The notes under the pieces were generated by a model. It saw only the letters and a program-made list of their open reading frames with translations. It did not search any database and was not told where the DNA came from. Of a stretch of 64,000 nt of DNA, positions 8,483-16,872 are shown piece by piece. Within the stretch, counting starts at the first letter, position 1. The number at the start of each line of letters is the position of its first letter. The position numbers and the translations under genes were made by a program. The stretch covers positions 1 through 64,000 of the forward strand of contig NZ_JAHESC010000001.1 of assembly GCF_018598185.1 (NCBI RefSeq), read 5' to 3'. The DNA comes from Dawidia soli. Lineage in GTDB: Bacteria; Bacteroidota; Bacteroidia; Cytophagales; Cyclobacteriaceae.

Positions 8483-9162
8483 TGACCGCCATTGCCGTCG
8501 ACGACGAGCCCATCGCCCTGGACGTAGTTAAAAACCTGGCCGCCAAGGTGCCCTTCCTGGAGTTGAAAGAATGTTTTACAGACGCATTCAAAGCCATGGA
8601 TTACCTGCAGCGCAACCCGGTAGACTTGTTGTTCCTCGATATAAAGATGCCCGATATAACGGGTATCGATTTTCTGAAAAGCCTGAATAAAATGCCGCTG
8701 GTCATCTTTACCACGGCATATTCCGAACACGCCGTGACCAGTTTTGAACTCGACGCGGTCGATTATTTACTCAAACCATTTTCGTTGGTACGATTTATGA
8801 AGGCGTGTAACAAGGCTCATGAGCTTTATGGCTTTCGGAATGCGGGTAATAGCAAGGAGTATATATTCCTCCGGACCGGCTACGAGCAGGTGCGGGTACT
8901 GTTTAGTGAAATTGATTATCTGGAAGCCGCCGGTAATTATATAACGTTCAAATTACACGACCGCGATGTCGTGTCGCGCATGACTATGGTCGAAGTGGAA
9001 AACCTGCTGCCGGCCGGTAAGTTTGTGCGGATACACCGGTCGTTTGTCATAGCCATTGCCAAAATAGAAAAGATCGAGCGACATCAGGTAACGCTGCGCG
9101 GCCGTACGCTGCCGGTGGGAGGTGCCTATTTGACAAACCTGGAAGCGATCAGTAAGCAATAA
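8479..9162 (+). CDS. LytTR family response regulator
   Basis: A 227-residue response regulator. The receiver domain (1-120) has the acidic pair VDDE at 7-10, the phosphoacceptor Asp 54 in LLFLDIKMPD and the Lys in VDYLLKPFS. The C-terminal LytTR DNA-binding domain (about 130-225) shows IFLRTGYEQVRVLFSEIDYL and FVRIHRSFVIAIAKIEKIE. It is the partner of the upstream LytS-type kinase, sharing an ATGA overlap. LytTR targets are usually few and close by; the thioredoxin-like gene downstream is a candidate, though a hairpin lies in between. Confidence 0.93.
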   Translation: MMTAIAVDDEPIALDVVKNLAAKVPFLELKECFTDAFKAMDYLQRNPVDLLFLDIKMPDITGIDFLKSLNKMPLVIFTTAYSEHAVTSFELDAVDYLLKPFSLVRFMKACNKAHELYGFRNAGNSKEYIFLRTGYEQVRVLFSEIDYLEAAGNYITFKLHDRDVVSRMTMVEVENLLPAGKFVRIHRSFVIAIAKIEKIERHQVTLRGRTLPVGGAYLTNLEAISKQ

Positions 9163-9168
9163 AAGATC

Positions 9169-9199
9169 TATCCAGCCGGCCTCGCGAGACGGCTGGATA
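9169..9199. other. Strong stem-loop after LytTR gene
   Basis: A perfect 10-bp stem (TATCCAGCCG at 9169-9178 and its complement at 9190-9199) with an 11-base loop, starting seven bases after the stop codon. No T-tract follows, so it may stabilise the 3' end or end transcription only weakly. Confidence 0.6.
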
Positions 9200-9330
9200 C
9201 ACCCTGAAGTTTATCGGAGAGAACCATGTATGAGCTGCCCTGGCAGACCTCATCAGGAGCATATTGCCTGTTGGGTTGGTCCTGGCGTGTACATGTGATC
9301 AAATAATTAACACATAAAACAGAACGATTC

Positions 9331-10467
9331 ATGAAAACTATAATAACAAGCATTTTACTGTTGTGCGCCGCCATGGTAAACGCTCAACATCACTACACCG
9401 TAGAGGTTGATCTGAGTAGCATGTCGGGAAAACCCCGCATGCTATACCTGTGGTATGACGGTATAGGCAGCGGGTCTGAGCATGCGCACTACGACAGTGC
9501 CGTGGTAGTTCATGGCAAAGCGCAGTTCCGCGGCACCGTTGCCATGTCTGGAGAGGCCTATCTAACACAAATATCGCAGGAAGCGCTTCGTGCCGCCGGC
9601 CGTCGCCTGCCCGACGTTACCCATGGTGATGCATTGAAGTTCTACCTGGAACCGGCCGCGCTAACGATCTATTGCTCGGACTCGCTCAGCAATTATGTTG
9701 TTGCCGGTGGACGGTACAGTAATGATTATCGCCAATTAAAAAAGGTGGAAGACGAGTTTCTGAGTCGTCGTGATTGTTATTATTATCCTGAGCTCGAGCG
9801 TGTATATGCAGATTCGGCTGGGTTTAAGAAACTGCTGCGGGCTTACGAAATGGTGGAGGGAGATTATTACAATATAACCTTGCGCAACTTTGTTCTTTCG
9901 CATCCAAACTCCCTTGTGTCGTTGCTGGCCCTGCGGGCGATACAACGCAAGAACGGCGATGATCTACGGCTATGCAATATGTTACTCAAATCGCTGAGCT
10001 CATCGGTGACGCGGGCGCCGGAAGCGCGTGACATTCGGGACTACCGCAACACCGTTAACCGAACGGCGGTTGGCGTGCAGGCGCCGGTGTTCAGCCTGGC
10101 GAACGACATCGGCGAGGTGCACACACTATGGGCGTATCGCGGCAGTTATGTGCTCCTGGAATTCTGGTCCAGCAGTTGTGAATACTGTCCGGCAGAGTAC
10201 CGGAAACTGAAAGATCTTTATGAGCAGTACGGTCAGCGGAAGTTTGCGATCCTTGGCATCTCGTTGGGCGGGTTTAACGGCCCCGTTGCGAAGTTATATG
10301 GAATACAGGATACGCCTCAGAATTATCTGATCGATCCCAAGGGATACATTGTGGCGAAAAATCTTTGGGGTGACGAACTGGACGCGAAACTGAAAGAAAT
10401 TTTCCGCAGTTGGCAGCTGGAATCGTACACTACACCGGTTTTTGACAAAGTCAGTCGCAAGTACTGA
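9331..10467 (+). CDS. DUF4369 / thioredoxin-like exported protein with CEYC motif
   Basis: A 378-residue protein with a signal peptide (MKTIITSILLLCAAMVNAQ), an N-terminal DUF4369-like beta domain (about 20-115), a helical middle and a C-terminal TlpA/AhpC-like thioredoxin domain from residue 250. The redox motif is C283-E-Y-C286 in FWSSSCEYCPAEYRKL, and the cis-proline is in DTPQNYLIDPKG (Pro 329). It would act as a thiol-disulfide oxidoreductase in the periplasm. Odd point: between the strand FAILGISLG and the helix PVAKLYGI the domain is about 30 residues shorter than relatives, which normally carry a helix and the strand WPHVSD here. Alone on the strand, with hairpins on the upstream side. 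General function is well supported, the partner protein unknown. Confidence 0.85.
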   Translation: MKTIITSILLLCAAMVNAQHHYTVEVDLSSMSGKPRMLYLWYDGIGSGSEHAHYDSAVVVHGKAQFRGTVAMSGEAYLTQISQEALRAAGRRLPDVTHGDALKFYLEPAALTIYCSDSLSNYVVAGGRYSNDYRQLKKVEDEFLSRRDCYYYPELERVYADSAGFKKLLRAYEMVEGDYYNITLRNFVLSHPNSLVSLLALRAIQRKNGDDLRLCNMLLKSLSSSVTRAPEARDIRDYRNTVNRTAVGVQAPVFSLANDIGEVHTLWAYRGSYVLLEFWSSSCEYCPAEYRKLKDLYEQYGQRKFAILGISLGGFNGPVAKLYGIQDTPQNYLIDPKGYIVAKNLWGDELDAKLKEIFRSWQLESYTTPVFDKVSRKY

Positions 10468-10550
10468 TCGTCGCACGTCGTCGCAATCGTCTTAATACAA
10501 AATTATGGCATAGTTTTTCGTTTAATAGCTAGTACTAACAAACATGAACT

Positions 10551-12011
10551 ATGAAAAAGGTGTGGAATAAATGGATCATGATGATCGCGGCGGCCTTTTT
10601 TGTGAGCGTGCTAAACGTGACAGTCAGTATGGCCCACGATGGAGGCGGCGTTACATTGCAAGTCTTCTATGACGAGCTGCAGCCGCATGGCACTTGGATA
10701 GCGTATGAAAACTACGGCTACGTCTGGCGGCCGCGCGTCGACCGCGACTTCGTCCCCTATGTTACCAACGGATATTGGATCAATACGGAGTACGGTAACA
10801 CATGGGTATCGGATTACGGCTGGGGATGGGCACCGTTTCACTACGGGCGCTGGTTCTACGACGACTTCTACGGTTGGATGTGGGTGCCCGATACGGTCTG
10901 GGGACCGGCCTGGGTAGCGTGGCGAGGTGGTGGCGGTTATTATGGCTGGGCGCCGCTCATGCCGGGTATAACCGTGAGTGTTTCGTATAACTACTACGAC
11001 ATTCCCGATCGCTACTGGAGCTTCGTGCCGTGTCGCTATATAACCTATCGCACCATTCATCGTCACTGCGTACCCCGCCCGCAGGTGGTAACGATCATTC
11101 ACCAGACCACGGTGGTGACGCACCACTATACCGACAGCCGCCGGCGCACGTACTTTACGGGGCCGTCGCGCCGGGAGATAGAGCGCGTGAACAACACCCG
11201 CGTGCCGGTGTATGCCGTCAATGACCGCGGACGTCCCGGCAGGACGGAGATCGAACGCGACCGGGTGAGCTTCTACAAGCCGGATATTGACAACGACCGC
11301 GAGTCCCGGGCGCAGGCGATTCCGTCGCGGGTAGAGCGCCGGGATAGACGCTCCACCACAGACCTGCGTAACGGTCTGGATAACAATGCGGCCAACCGCC
11401 GGTCGGCTGACGAGGGTCGTCGCGAGACACGCGACCGGCAATGGCAACGGCCTGAAATAAACCGTGACGACAATCGCCGCATCGAGGGAGGCTCACGTGA
11501 CGCCGAGAACAGAAGACGGCAGGAGCAGGGGCGTGAGCCTAACCAGGGCCAGGAGCGGTTGCGTCAGCCACAGGACCAGCGTGGCAACGAAAGCCTGCGC
11601 GATGCCCTGGACAAACAAAATCGGGAGCGTGATGATGCCCGCCGTCAGGAAGCCCGTGAGCGGACCTTGCGGGATGATGCCAACCGCCGGATGCAGGAGG
11701 AACGCGTACGCAGCCAGCAGCGTCAACAAGATCAGCAACGCATGCAAGAGCAACAGCGCCAGCAAGAGCGCATCCAGGAACGTCAGCAGGAGCAACAGCA
11801 ACAGCGTATGCAACAACAACGCATGCAAGAGCAGCAACGTCAGCAGGAGCGTGTGCGGGACCAGCAACAGCAGCAACGGATGCAAGATCAGCAGCGTCGT
11901 CAGGAACAACCGCAAATGCGCCAGCAGCGCATGACGCAGGAACGGCAAAGTCCGCGCCGTATGGAGTCGCCGCGGGAACATCGCGGCAACACATCCAGAA
12001 GAAGAGACTAA
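10551..12011 (+). CDS. DUF6600-like Trp/Tyr-rich exported protein with Gln/Arg tail
   Basis: A 486-residue protein. Residues 1-27 are a signal peptide ending VSMA. Residues 30-170 are extremely rich in Trp, Tyr and Gly with repeated aromatic-proline patterns (YENYGYVWRP, YGWGWAPFHYGRW, YGWMWVPDTVWGPAWVAW), typical of the DUF6600 family of exported Bacteroidota and proteobacterial proteins. Residues 170-290 are basic and Thr-rich. Residues from about 290 to the end are low-complexity, almost only Arg, Gln, Glu, Asp and Met, built from repeats such as QQRMQEQQRQQER, likely a long charged helix or disordered tail. Function is unknown; cell-envelope or matrix binding is a guess. Ends with a clear terminator. 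Confidence 0.8.
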   Translation: MKKVWNKWIMMIAAAFFVSVLNVTVSMAHDGGGVTLQVFYDELQPHGTWIAYENYGYVWRPRVDRDFVPYVTNGYWINTEYGNTWVSDYGWGWAPFHYGRWFYDDFYGWMWVPDTVWGPAWVAWRGGGGYYGWAPLMPGITVSVSYNYYDIPDRYWSFVPCRYITYRTIHRHCVPRPQVVTIIHQTTVVTHHYTDSRRRTYFTGPSRREIERVNNTRVPVYAVNDRGRPGRTEIERDRVSFYKPDIDNDRESRAQAIPSRVERRDRRSTTDLRNGLDNNAANRRSADEGRRETRDRQWQRPEINRDDNRRIEGGSRDAENRRRQEQGREPNQGQERLRQPQDQRGNESLRDALDKQNRERDDARRQEARERTLRDDANRRMQEERVRSQQRQQDQQRMQEQQRQQERIQERQQEQQQQRMQQQRMQEQQRQQERVRDQQQQQRMQDQQRRQEQPQMRQQRMTQERQSPRRMESPREHRGNTSRRRD

Positions 12012-12037
12012 GCAGGCATCAGCAACAGTACACTACG

Positions 12038-12071
12038 ATCTCCCGCCGGCCGCCGGTGGGAGATTTTTTTT
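12038..12071 (+). terminator. Intrinsic terminator of DUF6600 gene
   Basis: A 12-bp stem (12038-12049 with 12053-12064, one G-T wobble), loop of three bases, then eight T. The T-run touches the stop codon of the convergent LysR gene. Confidence 0.85.
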
Positions 12072-12969
12072 AGAATTCTTCCTTTTCGAAGATTGCTTTC
12101 ACTTGCGCGATCTCTCGCTCGTAGATCGTTTTCCTGCGGGTGGCAAAGTAGAGGACGTTCTCGATCACCTTCGTACCGGTAGAGGCGATACGCATCTTTC
12201 GGGTGGCGACAGCTTCGCGGCACAGGAAGTCGGGGACGACCGAAAATCCTTCGCCATCGCTCAGGCAGCGTACGATCGAGCTGATGTTGGGCACGATGTA
12301 GTTGGGCTTGAAGTCGGGGTGTTCGTTAAAGTTATTAAACCAGAAACGCTTCAGGTGCTCCATGTCGGCAGCGGTGCTGTACCAGATCTGCTGTTTCAAC
12401 CATTGCCTGGCGCCTTCCAGGTCTTTCTTTTTTAGAAGTGATTCCAGGGCCGTGGTGCGCGTCTTGTTTCCGCAGACCAATACAATGCACTCTTTCGAAA
12501 ACGGTACATAGTCCAGGTTCTTCTGCTGACCCTTTTGCGGAGTGATGATCAAGTCCAGCAACCCCTTGTCCAGGTCCTGCTGCATCTGCGGATACTCACC
12601 GAATTTGATGATCACGTTGAACGGCAGCGAGCTGATATGTTTCTCCAGTGTAAATTGGAATGTCTCGAAGCACATGCCGATGCCGATCGTCGATCGCTCT
12701 GTCCTGGAGCTCTTGTGAAAGATCTGCTCCGCCGTTTCCAGCTTGGTGAGCGACTCCAGAATAAAATTATACAGCACTTTGCCGCGCTCGGTCGGCACCA
12801 TCTTTTTGGCCGACCTGTCGAAGAGCTTATAACCGGTATAGGCCTCCAGTGAGCTGAGGTGCAGGCTTACGCCGGGCTGGGAAATATAGAGTTGTTGCGC
12901 TGCGCCGGTAAGCGTGCCGGTGTCGTAGATCGCCTTAAAAGTGCGTAGCCATTCCAGGTTCAGAAGCAT
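12070..12969 (-). CDS. LysR family transcriptional regulator
   Basis: About 299 residues. The N-terminal winged helix is LEWLRTFKAIYDTGTLTGAA followed by QQLYISQPGVSLHLSSLEAY and LFDRSAKKMVPTERGK, the standard LysR pattern. Residues 90-299 form the periplasmic-binding-like effector domain (STIGIGMCFETFQF, DLIITPQKG, CLSDGEGFSVVPDFLC). I took the ATG at 12969 (MLLNLEWLRTF) because it matches family N termini; an upstream in-frame start at 13026 adds 19 unsupported residues. It is divergent from the Old Yellow Enzyme gene across 151 bases, the usual sign that a LysR protein activates its neighbour. Confidence 0.92.
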   Translation of the reverse strand: MLLNLEWLRTFKAIYDTGTLTGAAQQLYISQPGVSLHLSSLEAYTGYKLFDRSAKKMVPTERGKVLYNFILESLTKLETAEQIFHKSSRTERSTIGIGMCFETFQFTLEKHISSLPFNVIIKFGEYPQMQQDLDKGLLDLIITPQKGQQKNLDYVPFSKECIVLVCGNKTRTTALESLLKKKDLEGARQWLKQQIWYSTAADMEHLKRFWFNNFNEHPDFKPNYIVPNISSIVRCLSDGEGFSVVPDFLCREAVATRKMRIASTGTKVIENVLYFATRRKTIYEREIAQVKAIFEKEEF

Positions 12970-13031
12970 AGCCGTGAGATTGGTGTGAACGAGTCCCCTG
13001 CGGGCACTATCATTTTTCTGATACAAATCTA

Positions 13032-13055
13032 CTATTTAAGTTATTGTGATAATAG
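13032..13055. promoter_or_regulatory. Candidate LysR-binding site
   Basis: Between the divergent lysR and OYE genes, arms CTATT (13032-13036) and AATAG (13051-13055) form an interrupted AT-rich dyad of 24 bases. LysR proteins bind such dyads near the divergent promoters. Based on symmetry and place only. Confidence 0.35.
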
Positions 13056-13120
13056 CACGATCCGGAGGACTTTCGCGTAGTAGAGGAAAAGAAATCAACA
13101 GTATTTAAACAAACACAACT

Positions 13121-14248
13121 ATGTTATTCCAGGGTTATACGCTCCAAAGCCTACTGTTAAAGAACCGGATTGTTATGCCGCCCTTGACCCGCTCACGTGC
13201 GGGCGGGGGTGAAGTGGCCACCGCAAGGATGGCCGAATATTATGGCCAGCGCGCTTCTGCCGGTCTGATCATTTCAGAAGGCACCCAGATCAGCCGCCAG
13301 GGCCAGGGCTATGCCTGGACCCCCGGCATCTATACACCTGCCCAGGTCGAGGGTTGGAAACAAGTGACGCGTGCCGTGCATAAAAAGGGTGGGGTGATCT
13401 TCGCGCAGCTCTGGCACGTCGGGCGTGTGTCGCATACGTCGCTGCAAGAGAACGGCCAGGCGCCCGTAGCGCCATCGGTCGTCGTGGCCGAAGGTGTTAA
13501 AGTATTTGTCGATGCCGAAGGAAAAGGCTCCGCCGCCGGCACGGGCGCGATGGAACAACACTCCACACCGCGCGCGCTGACGGTGGCCGAGATAGATCAG
13601 ATCGTACAGGACTACGCCCAGGCGGCACGCAACGCCATCGCAGCCGGCTTTGACGGCGTCGAGCTGCACGGCGCAAACGGCTATCTCATCGAGCAGTTCA
13701 TGGACTCACAAACCAACCTTCGCACCGACGAATATGGCGGCTCACTCGAGAACCGGCTGCGTTTTCTGAAAGAAGTCGTGACGGCGGTAGCAGATGCCAT
13801 CGGTGGCGGGCGGGTAGGCGTGCGGCAGGCTCCCCTGACAACACATATGGGTGCCGTAGACGACAATCCTGAAGAAACCTATATTGCCGCCGCCCGCATC
13901 CTCGACGAAGCGAGCATAGCCTACATCCATATAGCCGAGGCGGATTGGGAGGATGCTCCCGTCATGTCCATAGCGTTTAAAGAAGCATATCGCAAAGCCT
14001 TCCGGGGGACACTCATCTACGCGGGTAAATATACTCTGGCGCGTGCGCAGGAGGCGCTGGAAAGGGGCTGGGCCGACCTCATCGCCTTTGGCCGTCCTTT
14101 CATTGCCAATCCCGATCTGCCGTTACGCCTGGAAAACAATCTGCCCCTGAACGAAGCGGACCGCACCACGTTCTTTGGCGGCGATTCGCGGGGCTATACG
14201 GATTATCCTGTGTATGCAACGGCCGATGCGTTAGCCGACGGCCAATAG
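13121..14248 (+). CDS. Old Yellow Enzyme family alkene reductase
   Basis: A 375-residue FMN-dependent NAD(P)H:flavin oxidoreductase of the OYE/NemA type, reducing activated C=C bonds such as enones, and often nitro or quinone compounds. Seen: MPPLTRSRA near the N terminus, QLWHVGRVSH, the substrate-binding His 183/Asn 186 and catalytic Tyr 188 in ELHGANGYL, TDEYGGSLENR, and the C-terminal phosphate-binding DLIAFGRPFIANPDL. The strand that usually reads VGIRLSP is VGVRQAP here; the FMN-contacting Arg is kept but the next two residues differ. It is divergent from, and probably activated by, the LysR gene, suggesting an electrophile-response pair. No signal peptide. Confidence 0.92.
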   Translation: MLFQGYTLQSLLLKNRIVMPPLTRSRAGGGEVATARMAEYYGQRASAGLIISEGTQISRQGQGYAWTPGIYTPAQVEGWKQVTRAVHKKGGVIFAQLWHVGRVSHTSLQENGQAPVAPSVVVAEGVKVFVDAEGKGSAAGTGAMEQHSTPRALTVAEIDQIVQDYAQAARNAIAAGFDGVELHGANGYLIEQFMDSQTNLRTDEYGGSLENRLRFLKEVVTAVADAIGGGRVGVRQAPLTTHMGAVDDNPEETYIAAARILDEASIAYIHIAEADWEDAPVMSIAFKEAYRKAFRGTLIYAGKYTLARAQEALERGWADLIAFGRPFIANPDLPLRLENNLPLNEADRTTFFGGDSRGYTDYPVYATADALADGQ

Positions 14249-14269
14249 CGCCGTTGTCAAAAGGAATTT

Positions 14270-14313
14270 GTATCATGATGTGCCTGGAAATACTCCCGGG
14301 GGCATCATGATAC
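14270..14313. repeat. 11-bp inverted repeat behind OYE gene
   Basis: GTATCATGATG (14270-14280) and its exact complement (14303-14313) flank a 22-base loop, 22 bases after the OYE stop codon. No T-tract; it may be a transcript-end hairpin or a protein-binding dyad. Confidence 0.6.
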
Positions 14314-14362
14314 GGCATAAAAATCGACCGCTATCCGATAAGCTTGGGATACTTTTGATATG

Positions 14363-14460
14363 ACTTTACTACAGCTCAAGTATGGCTCAAGTACAGCTTA
14401 ATATCGCTATAAGGTCGCTATAAGGTCACTGTAAGGTCGCTAAAAGGTCACGGTAATCCT
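14363..14460. repeat. 11-bp phased degenerate tandem repeat
   Basis: A run of about nine degenerate units. The triplet GCT/ACT/ACG recurs at 14363, 14374, 14385, 14396, 14406, 14417, 14428, 14439 and 14450, i.e. every 11 bases with one step of 10. The right half has four near-identical units of the form GCTATAAGGTC (14406-14449); the left half uses a diverged version with GCTCAAGTA. It fills the gap between the OYE gene and the 3' end of the PLP-enzyme gene on the other strand. Function unknown. Confidence 0.8.
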
Positions 14461-14478
14461 CTGGTCGAAATTCTGGTC

Positions 14479-15726
14479 TTAGGATCCCGAAGCCTCTAAC
14501 GCCTGGCGGAAGTCTTCAATAAGGTCCTCTGTATCCTCGATGCCCACGGACAACCGGATCATTGTATCCGGTATACCCATCTCGGCGCGGCGCTCGGCGC
14601 CCAGTTCAAAGAATATAGTTTGTGCTACCGGTATGGCCAATGTGCGCGTATCGCCCAGGTTGCTGGACTTGATGACCACCTGCAGGCGGTTGAGGAATGC
14701 CAGACAATCAATTGTCGAGTCCACGACAAAGCTCATCAGGCCGCCGTGGCGATGGAACAGCGACGATGTGAGGGCATGCTGCGGGTGGCTGGCCAACCCG
14801 GGGTAATATACTTTGCTAACCAGCGGATGCGCTTCGAGGAACGCGGCCAGCGTTTGGGCATTGTGGCAGGCGCGTTCCAACCGCAGGGCCAGTGTTTCGG
14901 CGCCAACGGAAATGCTGTGCGCGGCTTCCGGAGACAGCGTACCACCACCGTCGCGCAGGCCGCGTTTGCGGATCTGCGTAATGCCCAGCATGGCGGGTTT
15001 GATCTGCGCGCGGAGCACAGCGGTTATGTTCGGGAATTGCTCCCAGTTATAGAGGCCGGTATCCGTCACACTGCCGCCGAGGGCGTTGCCGTGACCACCG
15101 ATGTATTTTGTGAGCGAGTTGATGACCAGGCTGGCGTTGACCGAAACCGGTTTGAACACGTACGGCGAGGTCATGGTGTTGTCGACTACATAGACCAGGT
15201 TCTTCTTTGCGCAGAGCTCGCCGATGTTGGCCAGGTCCGCCACCTGCGTGGCAGGGTTGGCAATGGTTTCCACGAACACCATGCGTGTATTGTCGCGGCA
15301 GGCGTCGGCTACGTTCTTCGCGTCGGTAACGTCTACGAACGAGATGGCTACACCCATGTCCATAAAGGTTTGCATCACGCTGCGGGTGTTGCCAAAGAGA
15401 TAGGAGCTTGCTACGATGTGGTCACCGGCTTTGATCAGGGCTAGCACGGTAGCGGTAATGGCTGCCATGCCGGTAGAAAAGGTAACAGTGGCCATGCCCC
15501 CTTCCATCTGCGTTACCTTGTGTTCCAGCGCGGTGGTGGTAGGGTTACCCTGCCTCGAGTATGCATACCCCTTGGTTTTGTTTTGAAAGACGTCTACCAG
15601 GCCCTGCACATCGTCATATCCCCAGGTTACGGCGGTATGGATCGGTTGATGCAGCGCGCCGAATTCAGGCTTTAAAAGGCGGTCGGAGTGAAGCAGCGTT
15701 GTCGTAAATCCCTTAGGCTTGCTCAT
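14479..15726 (-). CDS. Cys/Met metabolism PLP-dependent enzyme (trans-sulfuration family)
   Basis: A 415-residue fold-type I PLP enzyme of the cystathionine gamma-synthase / O-acetylhomoserine sulfhydrylase / methionine gamma-lyase family. Seen: YSRQGNPTTTALE, the SFSTGMAAI-like TFSTGMAAITATVLAL, VDNTMTSPYVFKP, and the PLP lysine Lys 207 in VINSLTKYIGGHGNALGG. The C-terminal part has KSSNLGDTRTLAIPVAQT and RLSVGIEDTEDLIEDF. Length and motifs are complete. Subfamily members differ in reaction and cannot be told apart safely by eye; O-acetylhomoserine (thiol)-lyase or methionine gamma-lyase are the likeliest. Has a TATCTTTG element 24 bases upstream and stands alone. Confidence 0.88.
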   Translation of the reverse strand: MSKPKGFTTTLLHSDRLLKPEFGALHQPIHTAVTWGYDDVQGLVDVFQNKTKGYAYSRQGNPTTTALEHKVTQMEGGMATVTFSTGMAAITATVLALIKAGDHIVASSYLFGNTRSVMQTFMDMGVAISFVDVTDAKNVADACRDNTRMVFVETIANPATQVADLANIGELCAKKNLVYVVDNTMTSPYVFKPVSVNASLVINSLTKYIGGHGNALGGSVTDTGLYNWEQFPNITAVLRAQIKPAMLGITQIRKRGLRDGGGTLSPEAAHSISVGAETLALRLERACHNAQTLAAFLEAHPLVSKVYYPGLASHPQHALTSSLFHRHGGLMSFVVDSTIDCLAFLNRLQVVIKSSNLGDTRTLAIPVAQTIFFELGAERRAEMGIPDTMIRLSVGIEDTEDLIEDFRQALEASGS

Positions 15727-15749
15727 AGCACATTGTTATTGAAGTGCGG

Positions 15750-15757
15750 CAAAGATA
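15750..15757 (-). promoter_or_regulatory. -7 promoter element of PLP-enzyme gene
   Basis: On the minus strand the sequence reads TATCTTTG, matching TAnnTTTG, 23 bases before the ATG at 15726. No clear -33 TTTG at the usual spacing. Confidence 0.45.
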
Positions 15758-15809
15758 AAAGCATTTCGCTATTCCCCCGGGAAAATCCACGGCAATCTTG
15801 AGGGGCCGC

Positions 15810-16868
15810 TTACTTTACCTTCGTGTTGATCCACAGGTGGCTGTACCAGTACCAACCGCCGTTTTTACCCGGAGCGGTCAGCGTGTACAGCGTCCTGCGA
15901 CGGCCGGCAATGGCGGCGCCTGCCTGCAACGAAACCGTTATCAGTCCCGTGGTATCCTGCCGGGTAATGCGACACGAGCAAGGGCTGCCCTGGGCAAAAC
16001 ATTGCAGCCGTTTTGTTTGAATATCCTTGCCTTTAAAGGTGAGCGTTAACGCCGGGCGTTTGTCAGGCAAGGCCCGGGGCGCCGACGGTGTCGTTACATC
16101 CAGCGCACGCATGGCGGCCTTCTCCGCAAACTTAGCAGCATACGCTTCGGCCATGGGAAAGCGCGGACACATAAACAGATCGGTACCATTGTACAACACT
16201 CCTGACAGCTGTGCCGCTGCGGCTTTAAACCCGAGATCTTTTACCGTCTGTTTCATTTTGTCGTCGAACTCGCCATACGGGTATGAAAAAACAACAGGCT
16301 TTTTGTTAAGGTGCTTTTCAATGATGTCCTGGCTTTGGATGATCTCCTGCCGGAAGGTCTCGTAGCGCGAGTCGGCGCCTTGATTCAGAAAGTAGTCGTG
16401 CGAGTGGGTATGGTTGCCGATCTCCATGCCGCCGGCCAGCGCTGTCTGGAGCTGCTCCCAATCCATATAATCGCCACCGCCTACCGTCCTGGTATTGATA
16501 AACAGTGTAGCCGGCATGTTATACTTTTTGAGCAGCGGCAGACCGTTGCGAAAGAAGCTGGTATACCCGTCGTCGACGGTAATGACGGCTGTCTTTTGCG
16601 GCGGGGCATCGGACTGTAGATAGTCGATCGCGTCCGAAAAGCTCAATACCTGAAACTTATTCTTTGCCAGGTATGCCAGGTGCGCCTCAAAGTCTTTTGT
16701 GGATACGTTGGTGGTTGGATAGCGACTATCTCCTACGCGGTGGTATACAAAACATACAATGTCTTTTCGCGGACCGCTTCCGGGTTGCTTTTCGGCCGTG
16801 CTGGTGCACGCCAGCAGCACGATCAGAAACGGTAAGCAGAACAGCGGCCGCGGGATACGCCGGGCCAC
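15810..16868 (-). CDS. Polysaccharide deacetylase lipoprotein (CE4/NodB)
   Basis: About 352 residues from a GTG at 16868. That start gives a lipoprotein signal (ARRIPRPLFCLPFLIVLLAC, lipobox LLAC); longer ATG-initiated versions bury it behind about 16-23 polar residues. The NodB domain follows: VCFVYHRVGD, TVDDGYTSFF (catalytic Asp pair), metal-site NHTHSHDYF, and FSYPYGEFDD. CE4 enzymes remove N- or O-acetyl groups from chitin oligomers, peptidoglycan or exopolysaccharide. A C-terminal beta domain of about 100 residues (LTLTFKGKDIQTKRLQC onward) may bind substrate. It is the last gene of the rpiB-gnd-zwf-pgl-glucosaminidase operon, starting four bases after the previous stop. Confidence 0.85.
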   Translation of the reverse strand: MARRIPRPLFCLPFLIVLLACTSTAEKQPGSGPRKDIVCFVYHRVGDSRYPTTNVSTKDFEAHLAYLAKNKFQVLSFSDAIDYLQSDAPPQKTAVITVDDGYTSFFRNGLPLLKKYNMPATLFINTRTVGGGDYMDWEQLQTALAGGMEIGNHTHSHDYFLNQGADSRYETFRQEIIQSQDIIEKHLNKKPVVFSYPYGEFDDKMKQTVKDLGFKAAAAQLSGVLYNGTDLFMCPRFPMAEAYAAKFAEKAAMRALDVTTPSAPRALPDKRPALTLTFKGKDIQTKRLQCFAQGSPCSCRITRQDTTGLITVSLQAGAAIAGRRRTLYTLTAPGKNGGWYWYSHLWINTKVK

Positions 16869-16872
16869 GACG

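Noticed and set aside
11493-11981. Leu-rich reading frame on the minus strand
   Set aside because: It is the mirror of the Gln/Arg repeat tail of the plus-strand gene; Leu/His runs follow directly from CAG/CGT codons.
14363-14460. CRISPR array
   Set aside because: Repeat units are only 11 bases, back to back without spacers, and no cas genes are present.
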